Made by a program: the position numbers and the translations under genes
In this document: piece by piece, positions 7,790 to 14,713 of the stretch
Layout of the letters: each line of letters starts with the position of its first letter
How positions within the stretch are numbered: the stretch's first letter is position 1
The notes under the pieces: generated by a model
Seen by the model: the letters and a program-made list of their open reading frames with translations, nothing else
What the model was told of the DNA's origin: nothing
The model's database searches: none
From: Pectobacterium peruviense
Lineage (GTDB): Bacteria; Pseudomonadota; Gammaproteobacteria; Enterobacterales; Enterobacteriaceae
Assembly (NCBI RefSeq): GCF_002847345.1
Contig: NZ_LXFV01000003.1
Coordinates: forward strand, 1 to 64,000
Direction of reading: 5' to 3'
Length of the DNA: 64,000 nucleotides

Positions 7790-10110
7790 CAGGCATACCC
7801 CCTGCGCTCGCGCTGGACGAGCAGCTTGTTCAACATATTTTCCAATTCATTCATGCTAAGCGTCAGCGTCTTCGTCATTTCAGGCGTTGGCGCTGCCTTC
7901 TGGCCGTTGAGATAAATGGTGGGTGAGAAAGCAACCTGAACACGCTCGAAAGGGGCTGCGGTGACTGACTTGTCCTTCGCTCCACCGACAGGTGATGTCA
8001 TTGCGACACGCTGTTGCGGCGTTGGCATTGTGTCCTCAGTCTTAGGTAATTCAACATGTTGTGTTGACTGTAGTGACAATGCAGATAGAGGGGTTGGGGT
8101 CAAAACGGCCGCCGCCTGATTACTATTAGCGATTAATTCTTCGCTGGGGCCAGACCTAAAGAAATCTTTGACACCATCAGGAATAGCGTTACTGACGGTT
8201 TCCATCGGAGAATTGAAAAAATTGCTGATTTTTGATACGCATTGGTTCCAAATTTCGGCAATCTGGTCGGAATATTTGTAAATCAAAGCACCTATTCCAA
8301 CTATTGCGGCAACGACCCCAACAACCGCGGCAACTATCCAACCCACTGGGGTCGCCAGCATCATCATTACTGCCCCGATTGCCATCATCGCAACACGACG
8401 CAACACGACGCTAAATATGCGTCCTAAGAATGTCCCCGCGCTACTACCCAGCCCGCTCAGCGCCGCTCGAACGCCCTGCCATAAACCCTTCGAATTTAGC
8501 CCTGCTTTAAGCCACTGCCAACCCTTTAGAATGCCCTGCCATAATCCAGTCGTTTTTAGCCCTGCTTTAAGCCACTGCCAACCCTGTAGAATGCCTTTCC
8601 AAACGCTCTGCAAGGAGGGTAACAGTATGTCCATTCCCAACTTCGCACCGCTCAACGCCATTCTGAACGCGAAGAAACCGGCCACGGCCATCACGATCCC
8701 GCGAACCAGTTCAGGGTTCGCTGCCGTCCAGGTCACGAGTTGATCTAGAATAGGGATCAGCGCATCGCTCAGAGAAACTAATACCGGTGTCAGCGCTTCA
8801 CCTACATTGAGTGCAATATTCATCACTGACGTTGTCATTTGATTCCAGCGCCCGGTCAATGTGTCATTCTGCCGAGCGAAGTCGAGATCCAGCGTTTGCG
8901 TTGCTGCCGGGCTATTCATCCGCTGTTGGTTCGCTTGATAGCGCTGCCAGTTCTGCTTCATCGACAGCGCATGATTGACAGCTTCTGGCGTACGGAACAC
9001 CTCCTGCAACCCGTAGCGCTGCATTAAACTTTGCTGCGCCTCCACGTTGCCCGATTTACTAGCCATATCCCACTGTTTCTGGAATTGGCTGCCTTTACTG
9101 TCGATAAATCGGTTACTAATCTGGACCGCAGCGTCGTACTGTGAATACCCACCTTTCATGTAGCTTTTTAGTGACGCGTTATAATCTACGCCCGCGTTAT
9201 AGTAACTATCGGCAATGTCGGTTCGTCCCACGGCATTCATGAAACTACCCAACCGGGCAGCCGTGTTCGCCTCCGTATCCGCACCTTTTGTCGCGCTCAG
9301 GCTGGAAACCAACTGGCTCAACGCCTGATTACCCGTCGCCCCCATTGCCGTAAACCCTGGAGCCAGCGCAGTCGCGTATTGCGTCATCGACGCCATGGAG
9401 AAACCTTGTTTCGAGCCTGCCAACATACGGGAGAATGATTCCTCCAGCGTCTTCGCCCCTTTAAGGTTAAACACGTCATCCAACGTGGCCGAAAGTGCAG
9501 TAAGATCGGACATCGCAGCGCCAGAGGCCGTTGACGTTTTACCCAACACTACCGCAACATCCGTTGCCTGATCCGGTGACATGCCGTAAGCAAGCAGTTG
9601 TCCGGCACTACCGAGCAATGCATCCGGCGTTTGGTTCACGCGTTGAGAAGATTGACGTAGCTTCTGCCCCATCAACTTTTCTTGCTCGCTCGATATCCCA
9701 CGAGCAACGCTGATGTCACGCAACTGCGCCTCAAATGACGCATAGTGTGTGACCGACGCCACAATCGGCTTCATGACAGAACCAAACTGCGCACGCTTAG
9801 TCTCAAAATCACCGGCGAGTTCATCTCGACTCTTACGGGGCGTTTCCTTGCTCGGCTGGTTACGCGTCAGCCGTTCCTGATTGGTTTCCAATTCACGTAG
9901 CGACTGGCTCAGCCGGGACGTCGCCTGTGCAATGCGAGATATCGCTTGCGAACTGACAGCGCCAAAGCGCTCTAGCGACTGATTAAACAGACGCTGCCGC
10001 TCCTGCGCCTGTTTGAGGCTATCGCTCAGTAATTGCAGCGATTTTTTTGTGTCATCCAGCGTGGCACCAAACGCTCTGCCCAGCATGACACCGTTTAAAA
10101 GCATATCCAC
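7789..10110 (-). CDS. Tail tape measure protein
   Basis: 773 residues from GTG 10110; ATG 10104 two codons on is an alternative. The N-terminal 90 residues are coiled coil (KQAQERQRLFNQSLERF). Then comes the tape measure core seen in Mu/P2 relatives, with SAGQLLAYGMSPDQATDVAVVLG. Hydrophobic segments near residues 465-490 and 570-620 resemble membrane-inserting stretches. A 20-residue tandem repeat lies near residues 507-545. The tape sets tail length and leaves the tube before ejection. The gene is preceded by an unusual 217-bp non-coding stretch. Confidence 0.92.
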   Translation of the reverse strand: MDMLLNGVMLGRAFGATLDDTKKSLQLLSDSLKQAQERQRLFNQSLERFGAVSSQAISRIAQATSRLSQSLRELETNQERLTRNQPSKETPRKSRDELAGDFETKRAQFGSVMKPIVASVTHYASFEAQLRDISVARGISSEQEKLMGQKLRQSSQRVNQTPDALLGSAGQLLAYGMSPDQATDVAVVLGKTSTASGAAMSDLTALSATLDDVFNLKGAKTLEESFSRMLAGSKQGFSMASMTQYATALAPGFTAMGATGNQALSQLVSSLSATKGADTEANTAARLGSFMNAVGRTDIADSYYNAGVDYNASLKSYMKGGYSQYDAAVQISNRFIDSKGSQFQKQWDMASKSGNVEAQQSLMQRYGLQEVFRTPEAVNHALSMKQNWQRYQANQQRMNSPAATQTLDLDFARQNDTLTGRWNQMTTSVMNIALNVGEALTPVLVSLSDALIPILDQLVTWTAANPELVRGIVMAVAGFFAFRMALSGAKLGMDILLPSLQSVWKGILQGWQWLKAGLKTTGLWQGILKGWQWLKAGLNSKGLWQGVRAALSGLGSSAGTFLGRIFSVVLRRVAMMAIGAVMMMLATPVGWIVAAVVGVVAAIVGIGALIYKYSDQIAEIWNQCVSKISNFFNSPMETVSNAIPDGVKDFFRSGPSEELIANSNQAAAVLTPTPLSALSLQSTQHVELPKTEDTMPTPQQRVAMTSPVGGAKDKSVTAAPFERVQVAFSPTIYLNGQKAAPTPEMTKTLTLSMNELENMLNKLLVQRERRGYA
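8471..8590. repeat. Two tandem 60-bp repeats in the tape measure gene
   Basis: Positions 8471-8530 and 8531-8590 are near-identical 60-mers; for example TTTAGCCCTGCTTTAAGCCA appears in both. A degraded third start follows at 8591. Each unit encodes 20 residues (GLWQGILKGWQWLKAGL plus three variable residues). Because 60 is a multiple of three, gain or loss of a unit keeps the frame. Confidence 0.95.
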
Positions 10111-10327
10111 GGTTCACTCTCATTCAGAAAAACCCCTTGTGGGGCGGATCGGAGACGGCGGCTTGCGCCGCTCCAGTTTGGTTTCCCCATCAAAAAACGG
10201 GGATAAGACGAGGAAGAGGACGGAAGATAAGTGAGAGAAGAAGACAGGTAGTGAGGGAGCAAAACGGCCAGCGTCCTATCGCTGGCCGGGTTAGGGTGGA
10301 TGGTGGCCTAGTTAATCCTGTCAGTAA
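10111..10327 (-). other. Non-coding gap in the tail operon holding a hairpin
   Basis: 217 bases without a gene between the chaperone frames and the tape measure gene. The only clear structure is a perfect 9-bp stem CGGCCAGCG/CGCTGGCCG (10265-10273 and 10280-10288). On the minus strand it is followed by TTTT. This may be a weak terminator or attenuator that lowers tape measure expression relative to the upstream genes. No promoter was recognised. Confidence 0.6.
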
Positions 10328-10567
10328 TCACTCTTTCTCACCGTTCTCACGTTTTATCTGTTCGCTGGCTTCATCCAGCCAGCGTTCAAAGTCGTCCAGT
10401 TCCAGCGCATCAATTTCACTCGGCTGAAAGCGAAACCACCTCGCCAGCAGGGCTTGCGCTTTCCACAACAACGCTGGCTGCGTTATCCAACCCAAGTAGT
10501 TGCTGAAATCGTTTTTGCAGCGCCATGTAGTCCTGCGCGTCCATCTCATCGATGTCTTCTGGCACAA
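10328..10567 (-). CDS. Frameshift-expressed extension of the tail assembly chaperone (gpE+E'-like frame)
   Basis: This open frame overlaps the chaperone gene and has no convincing start of its own. Its C-terminal part (LLARWFRFQPSEIDALELDD) resembles the second frame of P2 E/E'-type chaperones. It lies in the -2/+1 frame relative to the first gene. At 10511-10517 the mRNA reads C AAA AAC. A lysine tRNA on in-frame codon 75 (AAA) could slip back two bases onto AAA and enter this frame, giving a product of about 136 residues. Mu is reported to use a -2 shift at this locus. The exact site here is inference. Confidence 0.65.
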   Translation of the reverse strand: MCQKTSMRWTRRTTWRCKNDFSNYLGWITQPALLWKAQALLARWFRFQPSEIDALELDDFERWLDEASEQIKRENGEKE

Positions 10568-10736
10568 GGCCAGTCATGCGCGACAGCAGTGCGTCGTCCC
10601 AGTTGCTTGGGTCATCGCTGATTTTTTTCACCGCTTTGATGTCTTTGACTTTCAGACGCTTGAGCGAAATGGACTCCACGCGTTGACCGGCAGAGGTGGT
10701 GTAAGGGAATTGCAGAGAATAGGTTTCAGTGTGCAT
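10416..10736 (-). CDS. Tail assembly chaperone (Mu gp41 / Phage_TAC_7 family)
   Basis: 106 residues, beginning with a beta-rich part (YSLQFPYTTSAGQRVESISL) and the RLKVKDIKAVKKI motif typical of gp41-like chaperones. Later it has SRMTGLVPEDIDEMDAQDYM, where the family pattern TGL.p.di..ld..D is clear. AGGAGCTGTT precedes the ATG. Such chaperones bind the tape measure protein while tube polymerises around it. Some ribosomes probably shift frame in its 3' half to make a longer form. A strong terminator lies upstream, between it and the ferredoxin-like gene. Confidence 0.85.
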   Translation of the reverse strand: MHTETYSLQFPYTTSAGQRVESISLKRLKVKDIKAVKKISDDPSNWDDALLSRMTGLVPEDIDEMDAQDYMALQKRFQQLLGLDNAASVVVESASPAGEVVSLSAE

Positions 10737-10824
10737 AACAGCTCCTTAGTAAATGTCGGGAGCAGTATCGCGTGCAGCGAGGAATAACGATTTTAAAGTG
10801 AATTAGAAACGAAACTGGCGGACA

Positions 10825-10847
10825 TAAAAAAGGGGCCGAAGCCCCTT
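10825..10847 (-). terminator. Intrinsic terminator downstream of the ferredoxin-like gene
   Basis: On the minus strand AAGGGGC-TTCG-GCCCCTT is followed by a T tract (complement of 10825-10831). The 7-bp stem with a UUCG tetraloop begins 17 bases past the stop of the ferredoxin-like gene. It separates that gene from the chaperone gene. Confidence 0.9.
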
Positions 10848-10863
10848 GTTCACTGAGTAAGAA

Positions 10864-11157
10864 CTAACGCAGATCTTCTTCTGCAAAAAAGCGAACAGCG
10901 CAGTTGCTTAGGGGGTAAGACGTGTCGGTCAGAAAGAATCCAGCCGCTTTCTGTTCATCGCTTAAAAATGATCCATCCGTCTGATCTACTTGACCAGAAA
11001 TCAAACGTGCCACAGAGGAACCATCTGAACCAGCCCGACCAGCATACGGAAGAGAAAATCCGGCTTCCTCTGCGGCATCCAAAATATAAACATCTTCGCG
11101 ACACTGAAAATGAATATCATGTTCAAGGTCGATAATATCAAAGATTTTTGCGGACAT
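10864..11157 (-). CDS. Plant-type ferredoxin-fold protein lacking all four Fe-S cysteines
   Basis: 97 residues from ATG 11157 (GTGAGG seven bases upstream); an in-frame extension to 11193 runs into a terminator and is ignored. Length and sequence match chloroplast-type ferredoxins: FQCREDVYILDAAEE, LPYAGRAGS, SFLSDEQ, LTDTSYP and EEDL align with the spinach protein without gaps in the core. The four ligand cysteines are replaced: G40, D45, S48 and D78. The only cysteines left are C19 and C86. It therefore should not bind [2Fe-2S]. There is no signal peptide. It sits between tail tube and chaperone with a hairpin on each side, like a phage moron. Base composition is near 49% GC in a rough count. 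Function unknown; binding to the ferredoxin receptor FusA is one possibility. Confidence 0.85.
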   Translation of the reverse strand: MSAKIFDIIDLEHDIHFQCREDVYILDAAEEAGFSLPYAGRAGSDGSSVARLISGQVDQTDGSFLSDEQKAAGFFLTDTSYPLSNCAVRFFAEEDLR

Positions 11158-11175
11158 AGCAACCTCACTTATTGA

Positions 11176-11201
11176 TAGAAACGCCCGCCCCACTGGCGGG
11201 C
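11176..11201 (-). terminator. Hairpin terminator between tail tube and ferredoxin-like genes
   Basis: On the minus strand GCCCGCC (11201-11195) pairs with GGCGGGC (11189-11183) and is followed by GTTTCT. It starts 12 bases past the tube gene stop. The stem is strong but the T tract is short, so read-through into the ferredoxin-like gene is likely. Confidence 0.7.
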
Positions 11202-11213
11202 TTGAAAGATAAA

Positions 11214-11738
11214 TTAACCGCCGATATTGGCGCGATAGCTGTTCAGTTGATCCACGCCGCCCACCATGAAGATGTTGGACATATAATCCAGCTCCAGCAG
11301 GTCTTCACCGTTCATCACCTGCTTGATGTAGGTGCAGTTGAACGCGCTGCTAAAATCCGGGTTTTCGTGCTGCTTGAACGTTCCCAGCGGATTCTTTTTG
11401 AACATGATGGTCATGTGCGTCACCAGCGGCACTTCTTCGATACGGCCCTGAGAACCGTAACGTTCCACGCTGGAGCGGCACTGCAGCGCCAGCGACTGGT
11501 ACGGGTTCGCCGCCGCCAGCATCGCTTCGCGGTAGAAGGAGTTCCATTTGATCTCGCCTTCCAGCTTGTCGAAGCCCGCGGGCAGTTCGATCTTGCCGAC
11601 CATGCCCAGAGCCTTGTGCTCCTGCATGATCATCGAGACGTCCGGCAGTTTGATTTCCTGCGCACGCCCGAGCAGGTTGGTACCGTTGATGTAGATGTTG
11701 GCGTTGGTAATACGGTTTACTTCAATTTTCCCGGCCAT
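11214..11738 (-). CDS. Tail tube protein (Mu gpM family)
   Basis: 174 residues. The N-terminus NRITNANIYINGTNLLGRAQEI and the later segment HKALGMVGKIELPAGFDKLEG, each quoted in part, are typical of the Phage_tail_tube family of Mu and its relatives. The C-terminal LLELDYMSNIF resembles the end of other contractile tail tubes. The tube is the rigid inner conduit. The start codon touches the sheath stop codon. It is one of the two most abundant tail proteins, which fits a terminator right after it. Confidence 0.92.
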   Translation of the reverse strand: MAGKIEVNRITNANIYINGTNLLGRAQEIKLPDVSMIMQEHKALGMVGKIELPAGFDKLEGEIKWNSFYREAMLAAANPYQSLALQCRSSVERYGSQGRIEEVPLVTHMTIMFKKNPLGTFKQHENPDFSSAFNCTYIKQVMNGEDLLELDYMSNIFMVGGVDQLNSYRANIGG

Positions 11739-13165
11739 CAGTTAGTGCCCTCCAGCGTTACCAGGTATTCCGAGGTGATCTCCGTCTCAAAGGTCAGACG
11801 CTCAAGCGGCGGCGGCGGAGTGAATTTGTAGTTAAGCAACAGGTGCCCTGCCGCCAGCTCGGTTTGCTCGTTACGTGCAGCATCGAACCAGCATTTGAAG
11901 CCCAGCAGTGCGCCGTCACCGATCAGCTTGCGACCGTAGGCGTTGACGGACTCCACCAGCGCATCGATCAGCGCCTGATTGATCGGCATGTCGATATACT
12001 GCTGGCTGAAATAGCGGATGGATTCGTTGATCACATCGCCAGTACGGCGCACGTTTTCGAAGTTCTTCATGTGTGTCACGGTTGGCCAGGCAGCGGTGCG
12101 ATTGCCCCACAGGCGCAGGCCAGAACCGTAGCTGTTGAAGATGGTGCTGATGCCCTGCTCGTTCAGCAGGTTCACTTCACTCTGCGGATCGTCAATCATC
12201 GCGGACAGTTGGCGCTCTACGCCGGTGATCCCTTTGATTTCCTGATTGGACGACGACCACCAGAAACCTTTCTCCAGATCGACTTTGGCGCGCAGGCCAG
12301 CGGCACGCGCCGACAGCGGCTCCAGGCGTTCACTGTTAGTTTCCGCGTCGTACACTTTTACGTGCGGGTAGCACAGACGAGCGCGTTCAGAGCTGGTGTT
12401 GAAATTGATCGTACCTTCTGGGCCACGGCCGCTCAGTGCCTGGGAAAAAGTGGTACCGATTGGCGCATCGATGTAGGCAATCGCGCCCAATTTGTCCGCC
12501 AGCGAAATCAGCTCGGTCGTTACGCTGTTTTGCGTACAGAACACCGGAGAAATCAAAATTTTGGCGAAGAAGCCATACAGGTTGTAGGTATCGTTCAGCA
12601 GCTTCATACCGGTACGTTTGCCTGCGGCGTTAATGCTGCCAATGATGTCAGCGGCAGTCACCTTCGTGACATCAGCAAAGTCATAAGATGCATTGACCAC
12701 AGCGGCAACATCGATATTTTTGCCCAGATTTTTCAGAACGCCGGTTTGCGCATCCAGCGTATAGTCCTGACCTTCCACAAACGGCTCACCGCCTTCTGCC
12801 GCCGTCAGAACCAGTTTGGCAACCACACGGTGCGCCAGTTGCGCCGAACTGGTCGCTTTGTCAAACATGACTTTTTCTGCGCTCACCGACGATTTGTGTT
12901 TCGCCGGGTCCAGCACGTTGATCACCAGAACCGTACCCGCACCATGATCGTAAATCGCATCCAGCGCCTGCGGAATGGTATAACCGCCGAACTGGCTACC
13001 AAACTGCGCCGCGTCTTTTTCGGACAGGCACAAAGTGACGTCATTTACCGCACCCTGAGGTGCCGTACCAATTAACCCAATTACCGCAGATTTGACGGTC
13101 TTAACCGGACGAGCACCGGTTTCAACTTCAATCGTTTCTACACCGTGTAAATAATTAGCGGCCAA
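11738..13165 (-). CDS. Contractile tail sheath protein (Mu gpL family)
   Basis: 475 residues. Starts at TTG 13165 with a strong GGAGGTGACC ribosome site; no ATG lies near. The N-terminus (GVETIEVETGARPVKTVKSA, in part) and VIGLIGTAP are hallmarks of sheath proteins. The C-terminal domain (DMPINQALIDALVESVNAYG) carries the conserved wedge for polymerisation. The sheath contracts to drive the tube into the target cell. It overlaps gp38 by eleven bases on the upstream side and the tube gene downstream. Confidence 0.95.
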   Translation of the reverse strand: MAANYLHGVETIEVETGARPVKTVKSAVIGLIGTAPQGAVNDVTLCLSEKDAAQFGSQFGGYTIPQALDAIYDHGAGTVLVINVLDPAKHKSSVSAEKVMFDKATSSAQLAHRVVAKLVLTAAEGGEPFVEGQDYTLDAQTGVLKNLGKNIDVAAVVNASYDFADVTKVTAADIIGSINAAGKRTGMKLLNDTYNLYGFFAKILISPVFCTQNSVTTELISLADKLGAIAYIDAPIGTTFSQALSGRGPEGTINFNTSSERARLCYPHVKVYDAETNSERLEPLSARAAGLRAKVDLEKGFWWSSSNQEIKGITGVERQLSAMIDDPQSEVNLLNEQGISTIFNSYGSGLRLWGNRTAAWPTVTHMKNFENVRRTGDVINESIRYFSQQYIDMPINQALIDALVESVNAYGRKLIGDGALLGFKCWFDAARNEQTELAAGHLLLNYKFTPPPPLERLTFETEITSEYLVTLEGTN

Positions 13166-13352
13166 GGGTCACCTCCGTTGCGCTATCAGCCAGATTCTGA
13201 CCTGCGACAGGCAGCAAATAGCCCAGCGCGATCAGCGTTTTCACGTACTCATGATCTGCTGGCAGTTCAGTCACCTGAGCGGGCCAAAGCAGAATTTCCT
13301 GACCATCTGCCAGCGTGACGCCGCTGGCGGGGCCGGTGTAGCGATACTTCAT
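13155..13352 (-). CDS. Mu gp38-like small tail protein (DUF2635)
   Basis: 65 residues (MKYRYTGPASGVTLADGQEI...). The short beta-rich protein encoded just before the sheath is a constant part of Mu-like tail modules, where it is gp38. Its role is not established. It overlaps gp37 by four bases and the sheath by eleven, so it is translationally coupled to both. Confidence 0.85.
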   Translation of the reverse strand: MKYRYTGPASGVTLADGQEILLWPAQVTELPADHEYVKTLIALGYLLPVAGQNLADSATEVTLGR

Positions 13353-13816
13353 GCGTCTTTCTCCTCATAATTAACCGTGGTAAGCAGCGGACCATCCGTC
13401 TGCTCGCGGTCTTCGATAAAAAGGGTTTCGGTGGTGCAATCGATGGCGTAATGCCAGCGTCCTTCGGTGTAACCCACGTAGCGGTCGCGGACTAACCGGA
13501 TACCGCGGTGGCAGTCAGGCAGTCGATATCCTCCCAGTACCTGACGGACGGTATCGAGCGTGGCCAGCACGCCGTCTTCGCCATCCAGTTCCGGCAGCAA
13601 CACGGCAACCATCAACTGAGGTCGCTGCGTCTGAACCGGAGAATTCACATCTTCCGGTGCGGAAAACTCAGAACCGCGATACCCCACCAGCACATCGCCA
13701 GGTGGCAGAAGATCGGGCTCGCTCAGAATGTTTTCTGGGCAAGACGCGATCCGCAGTGCCGGTAAGTGCTGCTGGAGGCGTGCTATCACCGCATCGATAA
13801 TTGGTCTGGTATTCAT
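13349..13816 (-). CDS. Mu gp37-like tail terminator protein (gpK)
   Basis: 155 residues. N-terminal MNTRPIIDAVIARLQQHLP and later DTVRQVLGGYRLPD are typical of the Mu Gp37 family, which sits at the head-proximal end of the tail. It is the first gene of the structural operon here. In Mu, the head genes come before it. In this window only a terminator and a promoter-like gap precede it, so the head module is missing. Confidence 0.88.
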   Translation of the reverse strand: MNTRPIIDAVIARLQQHLPALRIASCPENILSEPDLLPPGDVLVGYRGSEFSAPEDVNSPVQTQRPQLMVAVLLPELDGEDGVLATLDTVRQVLGGYRLPDCHRGIRLVRDRYVGYTEGRWHYAIDCTTETLFIEDREQTDGPLLTTVNYEEKDA

Positions 13817-13990
13817 ATCCGTTCACCTGCTGTTGTGATGGCGTACTGTTTTAGTGGCACATCGTGTTGATGGCGCTAGTATCCGGATAACGACTGGCTG
13901 CGGCTTTTAATCTGTTTTAGAAAAAAACAGCGATAGGGTTTATTGATAAAGAAACGTTTAATCACATGAAAAATAAAAATTATTTTGATA
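13817..13990 (-). promoter_or_regulatory. Leader of the tail structural operon with palindrome
   Basis: About 175 AT-rich bases between the lysis-cassette terminator and gp37. The palindrome CTGTTTTAGAAAAAAACAG (13912-13930) stands about 95 bases before the gp37 start and looks like an activator or repressor site. It resembles but does not match the P2 Ogr dyad (TGT-N12-ACA; here the spacing is 11), and it is not a LexA box. A promoter is expected here but no convincing -35/-10 pair was found. Confidence 0.5.
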
Positions 13991-14018
13991 AAAAAACGCC
14001 AGCACAACCGTGCTGGCG
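13991..14018 (-). terminator. Terminator of the lysis cassette
   Basis: CGCCAGCAC-AACC-GTGCTGGCG (13997-14018 on the plus strand) is a perfect 9-bp stem. On the minus strand it is followed by TTTTTT. It lies about 60 bases after the gp26-like gene and separates the lysis operon from the tail operon. Confidence 0.92.
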
Positions 14019-14079
14019 CAAAGAAATATGACGACATAGATAAAGATAAAATGCAGAAGAGAAATCAAACGCTATAGGA

Positions 14080-14391
14080 TTACCGATCCCAGTATTTTTC
14101 CGGTCGAGCGATGCCAACCATACTGTCAACCGCATATTCCACGACATCCACACCCAGGCGGGTGAGATTCGCCAGCCAGACACCGCCCATCTCTTTGGTC
14201 AATACCGCCATCTTACGATCGGCCAGATAATCCAGCGCCTGACGCAGCTCCGGTTCAGAAGCATCGGTATACAGCCGCTGCATCACGGCCAATAAAAACA
14301 TTTCATTCGCGGTATAAGGACGTGTTTTATTTAATGCGATGAGCAAATGCCAGCGCATCGATTCCTGTCGGATACACTGCGTATCAGCCAT
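14080..14391 (-). CDS. Mu gp26-like winged-helix phage protein
   Basis: 103 residues: MRWHLLIALNKTRPYTANE, then ELRQALDYLADRKM, GVWLANLTRLGVDVVEYAV and a terminal GIARPEKYW. The winged-helix-like layout and the LTRLGVDVVEY...GIARP ending match the gp26 family (VpaChn25_0724 type) encoded before terminase in Mu-like phages. Its function is not known. It overlaps the DUF2730 gene by eight bases. In Mu the next genes are terminase and head genes, which are absent here. Confidence 0.8.
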   Translation of the reverse strand: MADTQCIRQESMRWHLLIALNKTRPYTANEMFLLAVMQRLYTDASEPELRQALDYLADRKMAVLTKEMGGVWLANLTRLGVDVVEYAVDSMVGIARPEKYWDR

Positions 14392-14713
14392 GATTTCCTC
14401 CCGAATACCGCTGTTGTACTAACTCCAATTTGTTGTAAAGCGCATCAAGTTTGGCTTCGATTACCGTCTGACCACGGATGTAATCCTCACGTCGCACGTA
14501 AATTAGGGGTAAATCGGCACGAAACTCCAGAAACTCACGCTCCAGCCGCGTCCAACCCTGTTCGCTCTTTTGTCGTGCATTTTCCAGAGCGGCAAAACGC
14601 TCATTCAGCCGTTTTTCAATCTGGGTAAGCAGAATTCGCCCAGCGGCAAACAGGAAGCTCATAAACGACAGCAGCAGGCCGACCAGCGACCAAAACTCCA
14701 CTTCAATCTTCAC
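14384..14713 (-). CDS. Mu gp25-like protein (DUF2730), membrane-anchored coiled coil
   Basis: 109 residues from GTG 14713, overlapping the Rz stop; a longer frame up to 14776 lies inside Rz and is unlikely. It has one transmembrane segment (WSLVGLLLSFMSFLFAAG) followed by a coiled coil (EKRLNERFAALENARQKSEQ). This is the DUF2730 plan of Mu gp25, which lies next to lysis genes. Its function is unknown. Confidence 0.8.
   Translation of the reverse strand: MKIEVEFWSLVGLLLSFMSFLFAAGRILLTQIEKRLNERFAALENARQKSEQGWTRLEREFLEFRADLPLIYVRREDYIRGQTVIEAKLDALYNKLELVQQRYSGGNHG

Noticed and set aside
11843..13075. Long plus-strand frame of 410 residues opposite the sheath gene
   Set aside because: It mirrors the codon structure of the sheath gene on the other strand. 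The sheath protein is clearly conserved; the antisense frame has no recognisable domain.
13912..13930. LexA (SOS) box before the tail operon
   Set aside because: The dyad begins CTG and ends CAG, but the spacing is 13 instead of 10 and the inner TATATATA pattern is absent.
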